From Letharia columbiana (Eukaryota > Ascomycota > Lecanoromycetes > Lecanorales > Parmeliaceae): a stretch of 64,000 nucleotides of DNA. Positions 11,445-21,780 of this stretch are shown one piece after another. The notes beneath the pieces are model-generated. The model did not search any database, had not been told where the DNA came from, and saw nothing but the letters and a program-made list of their open reading frames with translations. How positions within the stretch are numbered: the stretch's first letter is position 1; the number at the start of each line of letters is the position of its first letter. The position numbers and the translations under genes are program-made. The stretch covers positions 572,334 through 636,333 of the forward strand of contig NW_023501069.1 of NCBI RefSeq assembly GCF_014066305.1, given 5' to 3'.

Positions 11445-12683
11445 ATGATGGTGGCTCATTACTTTATACGAAAGATTCTGGTATCTCTGGCCTGTACTCT
11501 CTCCTTCCTCTGGTTCTGGATAGTACGCCAACCCAATATGCAACATCAATATAACGACTTTTCCTGTCCCGGCCACATCACACCGCAAATAACACACAAC
11601 GACACCAATGTAGGGCCTGTACAGGGGCTCACGCCTGAAGGCAACATTACGACTCTGCCAGACTTCGGTCCTAGTCCATACGCTTATGTCTTCTACGCCA
11701 CCGAGGCTGAGTATGCCTGCTCCGTCCTCATCAACATAGATCGGCTCAACAATGTCTTCCACACCAACCACCGAATCATAGTTCTCGTCAAGCCTATAAT
11801 TAGCTCCGAATACCTCACTCGCTTCACAGCACAGAATGCGACGGTCATACCCTACGAACCTCCACCACTATACGACGACGATGTCCCCTATTACGCCGAC
11901 GTTCTTCTGAAGCTCGTGGGATTCCGTCTCCATCAATATATACCCTCACTAAGAAGAGTCCTCATCCTCGACTCGGACCAAATCATCTTACAATCCCTCG
12001 ACCACGTCTTTCTCCTCCCAGCCGTCGACCTTGCAGCTCCTCGTGCCTACTGGCAAGGCTCATTTGGCTTCACATCTGCATTCCTCCTCGTTAGTTTGAG
12101 CGACAGACTTTGGGGCCGCATGGAACTTGCCCTCCAAACCATCAAACATGACACATTCGACATGGATCTTCTGAACAAAATGTTTGGCGAAACGACCATG
12201 GTACTGCCAGGTGACTACTGCACTCTCAACAGCGAATGGGAAACGAACAGCATCCCAAAATGGTGGCAAGGCTCTGAACCTCCAAGAGACTCTTCTTGGA
12301 AACCTTCGAGAAAATTGCCGCCAACTCCGGATCCTCCACCAATAGGGGTTCCTCACTCACTCAAAGGCCCGCTTTCTACGAATAGTACCCGCAATCTCTC
12401 CGAGGCTGATCAAGTCCTCCTCTCCGAATACCGCAACGCCACCGCAAGACGCGAGATGATGATACAAGCGGCCAGGGATGCAGTGGAGGAGGTGCACAAA
12501 GAGCAAGTCTGGAAAGACGAATTGAAAGAGCGCGGGAAACGCTTGAGTGCGACTCTGGAGGATATCTATAAAAATGTGAAGGTGATGCACTATACGGCGC
12601 TCGCGAAGCCTTGGCAGAAGTATCTAGAGGAGGTGAAGAAGGCGAGGCCGGATGCTCATCCGCTTTTCGCCAAAGGGGTTTGA
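11445..12683 (+). CDS. GT8-type glycosyltransferase, type II membrane protein
   Basis: An intronless 412-residue protein. Residues about 9-26 form one hydrophobic signal anchor, so the catalytic part should face the Golgi or ER lumen. The segment YAYVFYATEAEYACSVLIN (about 79-97) is the opening strand and helix of glycogenin-like GT8/GNT1-type transferases, and RRVLILDSDQI (about 169-179) carries the DxD metal and nucleotide-sugar motif. NATVIPYEPP and the later LLNKMFG stretch also fit fungal N-acetylglucosaminyl or glucosyl transferase-like proteins. Family knowledge suggests transfer of a sugar from a UDP-sugar to a glycan; donor and acceptor cannot be deduced. The C-terminal third (about 280-400) is proline-rich, then charged and helical, and unlike the core. 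The second codon is also ATG; I used the first. It sits alone beside the AT island but shows no RIP damage. Confidence 0.75.
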   Translation: MMVAHYFIRKILVSLACTLSFLWFWIVRQPNMQHQYNDFSCPGHITPQITHNDTNVGPVQGLTPEGNITTLPDFGPSPYAYVFYATEAEYACSVLINIDRLNNVFHTNHRIIVLVKPIISSEYLTRFTAQNATVIPYEPPPLYDDDVPYYADVLLKLVGFRLHQYIPSLRRVLILDSDQIILQSLDHVFLLPAVDLAAPRAYWQGSFGFTSAFLLVSLSDRLWGRMELALQTIKHDTFDMDLLNKMFGETTMVLPGDYCTLNSEWETNSIPKWWQGSEPPRDSSWKPSRKLPPTPDPPPIGVPHSLKGPLSTNSTRNLSEADQVLLSEYRNATARREMMIQAARDAVEEVHKEQVWKDELKERGKRLSATLEDIYKNVKVMHYTALAKPWQKYLEEVKKARPDAHPLFAKGV

Positions 12684-14080
12684 GGTATGGAGAGTCAAGG
12701 CTGCGGAGATCTGTCCTTGGGGAGAGGAGGAGTATGTAGTTTGAGGGATATCGTCGGCGTATAGGATAAAAGTTATGTGGTAGCTAAGGGAATATGTACG
12801 ATGTAATTAGCGATAGATGAGATGCGCCTTTCAGGGCTTGGTTATGACCATACGTTGGCTCGTTGGTCCAGAAATAAGGCGGTCGTATCCAAATCAACTC
12901 ATTCGGTGAGGACAAAGATCTGCAAAAACTTCGTCCCAACCTCGTCTCCTTCCCCTACCCTTCTCGCTCATAGACTGGCAAGAATCCTCATCGTTTTGAC
13001 ACGTGTTCATGATTCGGCGGTACCGCCTAAGCAGATTGACGGTAATCGCAATGGAAATGAATCGTTCTAGCGACTTCCTTCCCTTCTCTGTCCGATAGCC
13101 TAGGGCGAAGAAACAGAAAAGATCTCAGCAATTGCTATCACTTCAGCACCAATAGAGCATCCTTGATGGGCAAAGTGGGTCATTCAAAGAAGTCATAAAG
13201 TAGTACTCGTGGATTGGCGTCGGAATGAGGAGCTCTCATAATCCGTTTACTTGAGTTTTGGTTGCTTCCTAACGTTCAGTACCTATATCTTTGCGTCGTG
13301 ATTGATGTCATTCGGGGACATTAAAGCTCGATTTCCTATTGCTGTTTTATGCAGGGTCACCCTTTCTCGCTGTCCTGGCCTGTTGGCGGAGTTCTGCCGG
13401 CATGTGTTCAACATCTTGTTTCGCCACACTCGCCAACAGAGCTTGAACAAAAAGTCACAGAGACGCTTTCCGCGCGCTGCAGCTGCGACTGAGAAGCCGA
13501 GGGGAAAAAGGAGCGAGGAAGAAAGAAGAAAGGACGAAGGAAGGAAAGAAAAAAAGAAACAAAGCAAAAATAGTTAACTATTTTCGAGGACTCGAATCTC
13601 TGAAGTGAACTCACACGGCGAATATTAGGGAACGGTCGACCGCTCAGCATGTTCTTCGCACTTAGCCGCTGGGCTATGTGTGAATTCGGGCGGCGGGTAG
13701 TAGGTTGGTTCAGGTGCCTTTTGGCTACTGTTAGTCAAGCTCGATATCTCACGTTCGGCATGCAGGCTCATAATCGGGTTTAAGTTTATCTTGGTTTCAA
13801 GCGCCAAGCTGATTACAGTAAATAGGACCTTGGATCTGTTGCTACCTAAGCCCGACTCTTATGACAAGTCTCTTACAGGCCTTGCAACTAAGCTTTTGCG
13901 CTACCAACTCGACGTATCTTTGGTTCTGCCCGTCATGCGACATCCATCTCAAAGAAAGGGTCAAAGCTCCGTTTTCTCGTATACGTAGGTACCTCGCCCC
14001 CTCCGACTTCCACTGGTCCCTCTCTTGGTCTGCATTATTCTTGTACCTTGATTCACATCAGCAGCTGCCTTTTCATCTCC
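12684..14080. other. Intergenic region, no supported gene
   Basis: Short ORFs at 12822-13070 and 13302-13577 have no homology that I can see; the second is driven by a purine-rich run (about 13500-13570). Sequence near 13585-13650 has a T-arm-like GATTCGAGTCC on the minus strand but no full tRNA fold. Nothing else was recognised. Confidence 0.45.
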
Positions 14081-15389
14081 TCAAGAAGGATTGTTACCAG
14101 GCGTCCTTGCACCCTGGATTGCCATGTGCTCTTTCTCCAGCTGATTCTCGACCTTCGGTCCGGCCGACTTCTCCTTGGGCTTGGTGGTGGGCGGAGACTT
14201 TGCGCGCGACTTCTTGGTGGGTGGGGCGACTTTTGGAGGTGGGTTCCGAGGCAGACCAGCAGATTGTGGCGGAGAAGAAGGGGATTCTATTGCTACTTCG
14301 GTGTCAGTATAGAACATTTTCGGGGAATGAGGCCTCTTAATACTGACACGGTAAGACAGAATCCTTACTAGGAGCCGAACGACTGGGTGATCTCCTCTTT
14401 CTGAGGCCCTTACTTGAGGAGGTTCCCTATCTCACAAGTAAGACTTCCGCCTCTTTAGCTTCACGAAGAGCTGATCACTTACATTGTCAAGCTCGGCTCC
14501 ATCTTCATTGTCTTTATCGCGAGTTGTTGAGTGTACGCGCTTGTGGCCTTGGGCAAGACCCCCATTGCCTTCCGCCATTTCTCGGACCTCATTGACAATT
14601 TGCTCATACTCCTCCAGAGTGAAGCTGTTGACCTCATCACTCTATCGCTTGTCAGTCACACCCCTCTCACTCCAACCCTCTATGGCTGCAACTACATACC
14701 TCACGAACCTTCTTTTCCTGGGTTGCAGAGGACTCGAAGTGGTATATGATGTATATTATCGCATCCCATAGGCTCACCATGTCAGAGCGCTCGATTTTTT
14801 GATGCAGGTTCGCCTCCAGCACCCAGCGGACCATTTCCTTGAAGGTGATGTATTGAATGGCAGAACTCAGAATTCTGGGCACCAAGATTTGCAAACTATC
14901 ACTCTCCATCATAAGATAGCCTGGATATCGTTGAGTTTCTTCGCGGGATACGACGCGCTCGACCCTCCGAAAGGCTCGAGACTCGTCCTTGTACTCCGGA
15001 TCGTGGGCGTGTCTAGCCCAGAATTCGTGGAATAGAGGGCTGTTTACCTACGTAGGGACCGCAAGTCAGCCATTTAATTCACTCGAGTTGGTCAAATCAC
15101 ATACCTGGTCCATGATCTCCTCACGCTTGGGATCACCTCTAGGGAAAACCTTTCCCGCGTTGAGCCACCACATCGAAATCACATCCCTTCGGCCAAGTTC
15201 CAGACCGGCGAGATCATGTTTGTTCATGTGAGTTCTTGCGAACCGAGTTATGCCGCTCTTGGGCCCTACGAGTTGCTCTCTGGTGAACTCGAGTGGAGCC
15301 ATATCAATGTAGAAGTTCTGGTCTTGCAAGGTTGGAGCTCCTCCATCCTCTGTAGCTCCTGCAGCTTTTGTGCCTTTGTCTCTTCCCAT
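14081..15389 (-). CDS. Uncharacterised paralogous family, copy A
   Basis: Five-exon minus-strand model: 15389-15105, 15047-14700, 14641-14483, about 14426 onward, and a last exon ending at 14081. The first three introns (57, 58, 56 bp) have GT-AG borders, phase-0 junctions and CTGAC/CTAAC-like branch sites; the fourth is uncertain. The protein shares an ordered set of motifs with the copies at 17.8-18.9 and 21.8-23.0 kb: an FTR...ITRFART helix in exon 1; then VNSPLFHEFW at the start of exon 2; RYPGYLMME; a core with VRWVLEANL and LWDAIIYIIYHF; then FTLEEYEQIVNEVR in exon 3; and a basic, Pro/Lys-rich tail (KKSRAKSPPTTKPKEK). No signal peptide or membrane segment. A nuclear role is only a guess from the basic tail. 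I do not recognise a known domain. Confidence 0.6.
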
Positions 15390-15739
15390 ATTGAGCCTTG
15401 GGGGGACGAGACGCAGATCGCGAGAGGGTATAATGGGGAACCTTTGAGGTTTGAGGAGGTTGAATCACCGTGAGTGTGTGTGTTGTTGATGGTGGTGTGA
15501 AAATGTCCGATTGGGACGCGGCAAGAGCTTCCTACCGTCGGGAGAGGGGGCAATTTTCCAGATTGCTCAACACTTTGCTATCACGACCCTGAACCTTATC
15601 CGCAGCTGCGGGGTGGAATCATTGCGACAAAGGCTGCCAAGCAAGATGCAAAGATATGACCCTGAGAAGAGGCAAAATGGTGACGATACTGTCAGACGCC
15701 GTGAAAAAGCAACTAGCTTCCCGATATTGAGCTTGAGCC

Positions 15740-16062
15740 CCGCCACCTTCTTCAACACCTCTCAATGCGCACGTCACATGCTGAATTCTTCACGTGTCTC
15801 GTCTCGGGAAAGTCGATCGTTCTCCAACAATCCTACATTGTCCCCAGTGTACATCTCTTCTTCCTCCACATACAACCGTTCATACCCCTAGTCAAAACAG
15901 TAGGGCGGCGAAAGCGTTGAGCGCTCTGCACTATGAATCCCAAAAGTCGGTCATGGCAGCGCTGAAAGCACAGCAACAGAATGATTCACGGCTGGGATCT
16001 AATCATCAAGTTAAGTTTCTCCAGGTTAGCTATTTTTTGCGAAAGAGCACAACTCTGTTCTA
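15740..16062 (+). pseudogene. Possible fourth family relic: promoter plus exon-1-like piece
   Basis: Plus-strand sequence 15750-15880 resembles the region just upstream of copy C (about 21645-21780). Both contain TTCAACAC, ACGTCAC, TCTCGTCTCGG or TTCGTCTCGG, ATCGTTCTC and GTACATCTC in the same order and spacing. Where copy C has its start codon, this copy has GTAGGG instead. A Gln/Ala-rich open stretch follows, ending in a donor-like CAGGTTAG near 16022, but the conserved second-exon core is missing. It would have lain head to head with copy A. Best read as a truncated relic; a shared ancient promoter module is the alternative. Confidence 0.4.
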
Positions 16063-17829
16063 CCTCCTGACACCTTGCTCTGATGGCGATCTAGCAATGT
16101 TGACCAACAAGGACCCATCTCCCACTCGCCCTCAAATGCTCAACCTCCTGAATGCGCTCTGATAGCATGTCTGAAACAGCAAGCTCGATCCCGCCGTTTA
16201 TGGTCCCAGCAGGCAAATCGTTTGGCGAATCGTCATCGGCGGCTGAGCAAGAGCCGTCGGAAAGCGGGTACCGTCGTAGGGCATATAAAAATCTTTCCAT
16301 AAGGTGCAGAGTCTTCAAAATCCTCTAGCACGCGTGTATCATCATCAGAAGTTACACGGTATAAGGGAACGCTATCTCAGCAATATAAATTCCACAAGGA
16401 GTTTCTGGCGTTATATATAGAGTTGGTAAAAAGAATAATACGAAAAAGTAAACTTGAACTAGCTTTAGGATAAGTAGCTCTCATAACTTGTTGCTCGAGG
16501 CTTCGTTGCTTTCTTTCCTTCAATACTATGGAGTGGTGAGTTTGAAGGCTTTTTGCTATCAGTGTCACGGAATATCGAGCCCCAAGTTTTGGGCAAGCTG
16601 TGTAGTGTTGTACACTTTGCCAAGAGGGTCTTCGATTCATTCTCGAGCCAATGGGGTGACAGAAGCAATGACACAAAGAGCACCAACTACACAGATCACA
16701 ATCTCCTTCTAGGCATGCGACTCATTCACTCACTTCAGCGAGCAAATCGGGTAGAAATAAGAGTTTGCAACACGGCTAAGCGAGCTCTGAAGCCAACTTC
16801 TCGGGAAGTCAAGTACTCAGAGATTTGAAGAAGAGGAGTTCTGGGGGGGAGGAGGGGTTAATTATTTTATAAAAAAGGAAGGGGGAAAAAAAAAAAAACC
16901 CCCACCAAAAAAAACCAAAAAAAAAAAATTTTATTTTTTAGCTGCAAAAGCCTGCAAGGAAGCCACGCCCTATAACTATCAGAGCACCACAACTGCCTAA
17001 TAATATTATTCCATGCGTGAGTTCATGTAATGATTAGGAATAAAACGTAAAAAGTGCTTCTGACTGACAAGACAGAAAAAAAAAAGGAAAACCCAAAATC
17101 GAAACTTGACGGATTCGAACCGTGCAAAAAGAAATCGATCGCAGGTGACTAACATGAGAACGGTTCAACGCGCTCGATCAATCTCTAGACCCCTGCACTC
17201 AGCCCCTGGGGCAAAGCTACCGATTTCTTGTAGATTTGGTCCTTATTTTAATATATAATGCATTTAACTTCTGGGCGTGCAAACTTGGGCAATCACCACG
17301 ATACTAGAGTAAAGCCCATTCGCCTCTACAGTCTCAAGCGATGAACATTGCAGAGCTGTCATGCTCTAGATCCATCGACAGTAAAAAAAGCATAGTTGTT
17401 TTACAGGCCCTAAGATGATCGTCTCTGTTACCTTGTAGCCGGAACCTTGCATTATTTTTCATTACTGCAAATCATCGCTTCAAGCGATACAAATCCTAAC
17501 ACACAATGCGTCCTTTTATTAACTCTACTTTTAGACCCCTCTGGAAGTATCGTTACTATCGCAAAATTAAAGTACGAGTTTCGTACACCTTTTTTCCGGA
17601 GGCGCTATCATCGATCCGACTTCAAGACGCCTCGTCCAGCCAATCCGCCTCGTACCCCCAGACCTTCTTCACCGCTCCTTTTCGTCTGCATCATTCTCGA
17701 GCCTGGAATCATTTCAGTACCCCACGGTCTTCGCTCAGAGCAGCTCTCTCACCTGACCCACTCCCCCTACCTTGACCGATCTGCACGCTGTTGAGTTCGG
17801 GCCCGGTAGCCTGCTCTTGGAACTCAAAA
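16063..17829. other. Gene-poor spacer with a low-quality tract
   Basis: No supportable gene. Short ORFs on both strands (for example 16091-16318 minus, 16488-16828 plus, 17447-17794 plus) lack splice context or family motifs. The tract 16843-16935 is listed separately. Minus-strand sequence around 17100-17200 is tRNA-like (GGTTCGAATCC T-loop and a D-arm-like part) but does not close an acceptor stem. Confidence 0.4.
16843..16935. other. Homopolymer tract, probable assembly damage
   Basis: A run of G7, GGAGGGG, A6, GGGGG, A13, CCCCC, A8 and A12 blocks with almost no other sequence. It looks like consensus built from poor reads rather than a biological microsatellite, because no motif repeats. 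A similar tract lies at 30790-30865. Confidence 0.55.
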
Positions 17830-18877
17830 TTAGAGCGACGTACGACGTAGGACAGCTGCCTTGGTAAACACTGTTGGTTTCTGAGATGGTGACTCGTCTG
17901 GGGCGGGGCCAGATTGAGATGCGGCAATCGCGTAGCCTGTGCGAAAGTCAGGAGATACACTTTTAGGGGAATTAAAACTGTGAGACTGACTTGATAGACC
18001 AGATGTGGGCCCGGGCCTCAAAAGATGTGCCCTCTTACTCCTTTGCCTCCGCTTCTTCCGCTGCTCACTCGGCGATTGCTCCGAATCATCCGCATCGTGC
18101 TATCAGAACCAGTCAACAAGTAGCCGCGTATCCTTTGCGTATATCATGCGTACCTCAGAGCTGCTTTCATGATGCGGACGTTTGGCTCCAAGTGTGTGCT
18201 GGAGGACACTGCGTACTTCGCGAACGAGCCGCTCATACTGCTCCTCAGAATAACCGTCTACGGCCATGCTCTATCAAGAACATCAGTTCGACTATACCTC
18301 AATTGAGTCTCTACGGGCATCAAGTACATAGTTCCATTACCTTCGCCTTTCTCTCACAAGTACACACGAAATGATAACTCTTGTGGACAATCGCATCCCA
18401 CAGGAGCTGCATATCAGAGTATGTGATTTCTAGACCTAGGTTTGCCTCCAGGACCGAGCGCACAAAGTTCTTGTATAGCACATGTTTCAATGCGCGGAGC
18501 CCGATGAGAGGGATCAAGAACTCCCGATGATCCTTGGTCACGGTCGTGAGATCAGGGCATGTTTCCATAATGAGTACGCCAGGCCATCTCTTATTCTCGC
18601 TGGGAGTGACTTTACGCCCACTCGGTCGGAAACCGCGGTCAGCCTCATCTCTCTCCCAGGTATCTTCAAGCAATCCACGTTTGATGCAAAACCCATGGAA
18701 GTGGGGGGATTCGGCCTATCGGAAGACACGAAGTCAGTCCAACCGTACGATTTGAGCCTATCTTTGAGGGGAGCTTACTTGAGATTCTAGCTTATTACAT
18801 GTCGGGTTTCCCTCGCCGTAGAAGTTCCAAACGAGCTGGTTCCAGTAACCCAAAACACTTTTGAGGGAGAAATCTGT
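17830..18877 (-). pseudogene. Uncharacterised paralogous family, copy B, 5'-truncated
   Basis: Minus-strand exons 18877-18779 (partial), 18715-18341, 18270-18154 and 18099-17830 join through GT-AG introns of 63, 70 and 54 bp, all in phase 0 and with two intron positions identical to copy A. Motifs match copies A and C: AESPHFHGF at the exon-2 start, RWPGVLIME, FLIPLIGLRAL, NFVRSVLEANL, LLWDAIVHKSYHF, then YSEEQYERLVREVR and a basic stretch EQRKKRRQRSKR. The first exon reads back only to an in-frame TGA at 18878-18880 with no ATG, so about 60 N-terminal residues found in copy A are missing. The loss point lies next to the copia relic beginning near 18.9 kb. The downstream exons are undamaged, so a downstream start or recent truncation is possible. 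Confidence 0.55.
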
Positions 18878-18899
18878 CAGCGTGTCTAGTTCCTTCCAT

Positions 18900-21557
18900 G
18901 TTCTATGCATGCGTCCCTTCTACATCCTTCCATGCATATTCCATCATTGTTCCTTTCATGTAGCTAGCCATAGATAGCAGTGCTTTGTTCTCCATCAGCT
19001 ACATAATAGCTGATGGCCCCACCACTGAATCTATACGCTTTCTATCATCACCACTGCTGTGCTACGCTGAGAGGTTATGAGCCCCCGGTTGATGCTGGTG
19101 ATACATTAACATTCCAATTGCATCAAATTTCAAAAAACACACACACGTCCTTCTAGCCACAATGGGCAAATCAGGACAATAAGACGGTGAAGGCTAACAG
19201 CCTATCACACCCACACCAGAGGAGTTATAGGAATTATATGACCTATAGGCCCAGAAGGTAAATCAGATAAAGCTTAAACAGTCACGGCCCAAGAAGATCT
19301 TTAAATTCGCTATACCCTTATCGATAGTCAATATCCCTACGCTTAAGGGAGCATTTAATTGGGACCGCTGGTACTAAACGGTGTATAGTTGCTATTAGAT
19401 AGCTGGAATACACTCGATCCTCGCTAGAACACTAACCCAGCCACAAGGAGACGAAGAGTACGATAAATGAGAGTCCGCTAACTCATAGATTGAAGGCAAC
19501 ATACGTATATCTCTTGAGTCAGGTGGTTATACCACATCGCAGGTATCCATAATATACACAACATAATCAAAGCACTCGAAGGTGCATACAAATCCAAAGA
19601 ATACACCTCCCGTGAAGTACTATGGAGGACCATTAGCCGTGCAAGCTTAGCTGACTATAAAGGAGTCACTAAGTACGTTAAGACAATCAAAAAGACCAAA
19701 ACAAAACTCGCTGAGTTAAGCTACTATTACACGTGGAAGATCACAACATCCTTCCTTTATAGACTTCCTCCTCTTACGAATTATTTGTGGAAATCGTCTT
19801 AAACGGCCGAGGCAAAGACGCCAATAAAAGGCTGTTAAAACCGGATTTCGACTATATCGTCAAACAACTCCTTGATCGGAAACGTCGTCAGAAACTAACT
19901 AGTACCAATAACTCCAATGGCAAGGCCATGTTCACAAACAACAAGAACAAGGGGAACGGCGGCAATAACCGCAACAACAACAACAATTACACCCCTAGCC
20001 CAAGTGTGACAACTATGGTCGCCACCATAATAGGACTTGCTAACTATCCAACCCCGACCAGGCCTCCGCTGAGTGGGTTAAAAAGAACAAGGACCATATC
20101 GAGAAATTCAAGAAGAAGAAGAAGGCTAGCAAGCCTACCTCCACCGGATCCACCGAAAAACCAAAAATAGCAAGGGCGGCCTAGGCGAAGGCTGTCACGA
20201 CATCACATAACGACGGCTGGTATTTCGATAATGCAGCCTCATTCCACATGACATATTCCGAAGCCTATTTCGTTGAGGAACCAACACCCCTCGAAAACCC
20301 TATCCCAGTCGAGACTGCTGACGGAAGGATACTGGAGGCCACTGCCGTAGGCAATACCCTGCTAAAGACCTTCATTGAGAATAACGACGGCGAGGACGAA
20401 GAATACATGCTCACACTTGCAAACGTCCACTATATCGAAGATCTATCACAAATCTACTCTCCCTAGGCACGTTCCAACGTAACGGCCTCACTTATACCGG
20501 AAAGGGGGACCGTTTAAGAGTCTATGACGATAATGACGATACTATCCTTGAGGGAGAACTGATAGACACACTTTATAGCTGAGACTACATCATTTAAAGC
20601 TACAATGGCCAAAGAGATCGCTATGGCCGCGGTTATCAAGAAGGCTAACCACCGAAAGACAATAGCCATTGAATGGCATCAAGCATTGGGCCACCTGAAT
20701 TTCGATAACGTTACTAGGCTACCGGCTATGATAGGGGAATAAAAATCATAGGCACACAAAGACATTTTGTGGTTTGACCTACGGAAAACAGAAGAAGACC
20801 CCGGCCATAAACCAATAACTAAGGTAGAAAATGCTTTTAATAGTTCCCACAGACCTCTTTAGTGGCGGATCAACATTACCCCGCTTCAAGGAGGCCACTA
20901 CTACTGCTCTATAAAGACCGATCAAAGACTCGTTTCGATGGGTAGACTTCTTGAAACCAAGGATCGGCACTTGGTTACTATAAAACTTCGTTACCTGGTT
21001 AGAGTTTCTACTACCCCCAAATGTTTCGTTCTGACAACGGTGGTGGTTATAACGAGGAAACCCGGACTGGCTAGCCTCTCAAGACGCAGGTTACTTCCCG
21101 ATTCCCTGAACAGAATAGATTGATAGCGTACATGGCTACTCTTTGAGGCCGTCCCGTTGTGTGTCTCCGGCCTTGGGCTGGGATTAGACGCTGTTCTAAC
21201 ATTACTCCCTCCCCTTAGAAAGGTTAGCCATGACACCATATGAGGCCCCACTGGGGTTCCTGGGGCCTTTTGGGGTAAGAAATCATTAGCAAACTCCATA
21301 ATAGTGTGTTTCAGGGTTTCGAAGTGCGTTTTGGTCCAGTTGACTTGAGCAAGATGACAGCCCATCTTGAGCTTCAAGGGGGCCGGAACCCCAGGAGCTG
21401 GCTCATCTTGGGCTTTGTGGGTGGCTCGGGCACCACCGCCACGAGTACGCATTCTGGCAAATCTAACAAAGTTTTGTATGACCGTAAAGGAAAGGGTCGA
21501 CAGGGATTTGTGGGTATCTGTGGAGCAGGTAGAATGAACGTGTGGGAGGTGGGTTAA
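18900..21557 (+). mobile_element. Decayed Ty1/copia retrotransposon
   Basis: Remains of a plus-strand copia element. In order: part of a 5' LTR; a primer site (19072-19085); a gag start at 19162; an Asn-rich linker and a zinc-knuckle-like CDNYGRHHNRTC (20005-20040); a protease-type segment WYFDNAASFHMT (about 20216-20251); the gag-pre-integrase motif WHQALGHLNFDNV (about 20674-20712); and an integrase piece FRSDNGGGYNE (about 21024-21056) followed by a TPYEAPLG-like stretch (about 21232). Frames are broken by many stops, several being TGG-to-TAG/TGA changes. Reverse transcriptase, RNase H and the 3' LTR are missing, so it is a 5' fragment. It separates family copies B and C. Confidence 0.75.
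19072..19085 (+). other. Half-tRNA primer-binding site of the copia relic
   Basis: AGGTTATGAGCCCC is complementary to the anticodon stem-loop of initiator methionine tRNA (GGGCTCATAACC). Copia and Ty5-type elements prime reverse transcription from such a cleaved half-tRNA. The site lies 76 bp before the gag ATG, where a primer site is expected, so the 5' LTR should end just upstream (about 19068). Confidence 0.65.
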
Positions 21558-21780
21558 ATAATTGGAGTAGCTCTGTCGAGACGCGATGCCGGCAGCCTAA
21601 TCTGGTCTATGGGAGACCGCGGCCCGGTGCCATCTTCAACACATTTCAGTACATACGTCACGTGCCGTAATTTTTGCCCGCATTTCGTCTCGGAGATATC
21701 TATCGTTCTCGAACTACCTTACCTTTCCTTCAACGTACATCTCGGACCACACACAACCACTTGTTCCCCTTCTTAGAACA

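Noticed and set aside
13283..13650. Overlapping ORFs rich in Lys/Glu or Phe/Leu
   Set aside because: They come from a purine-rich run read in different frames on both strands; no splice or start context.
13585..13660. tRNA-like T-arm (GATTCGAGTCC) on the minus strand
   Set aside because: No acceptor stem or anticodon arm can be paired around it.
17100..17230. tRNA-like sequence on the minus strand with GGTTCGAATCC and a D-arm-like part
   Set aside because: The T-stem closes only four pairs and the 5' strand of the acceptor stem is missing; at best a degenerate tRNA.
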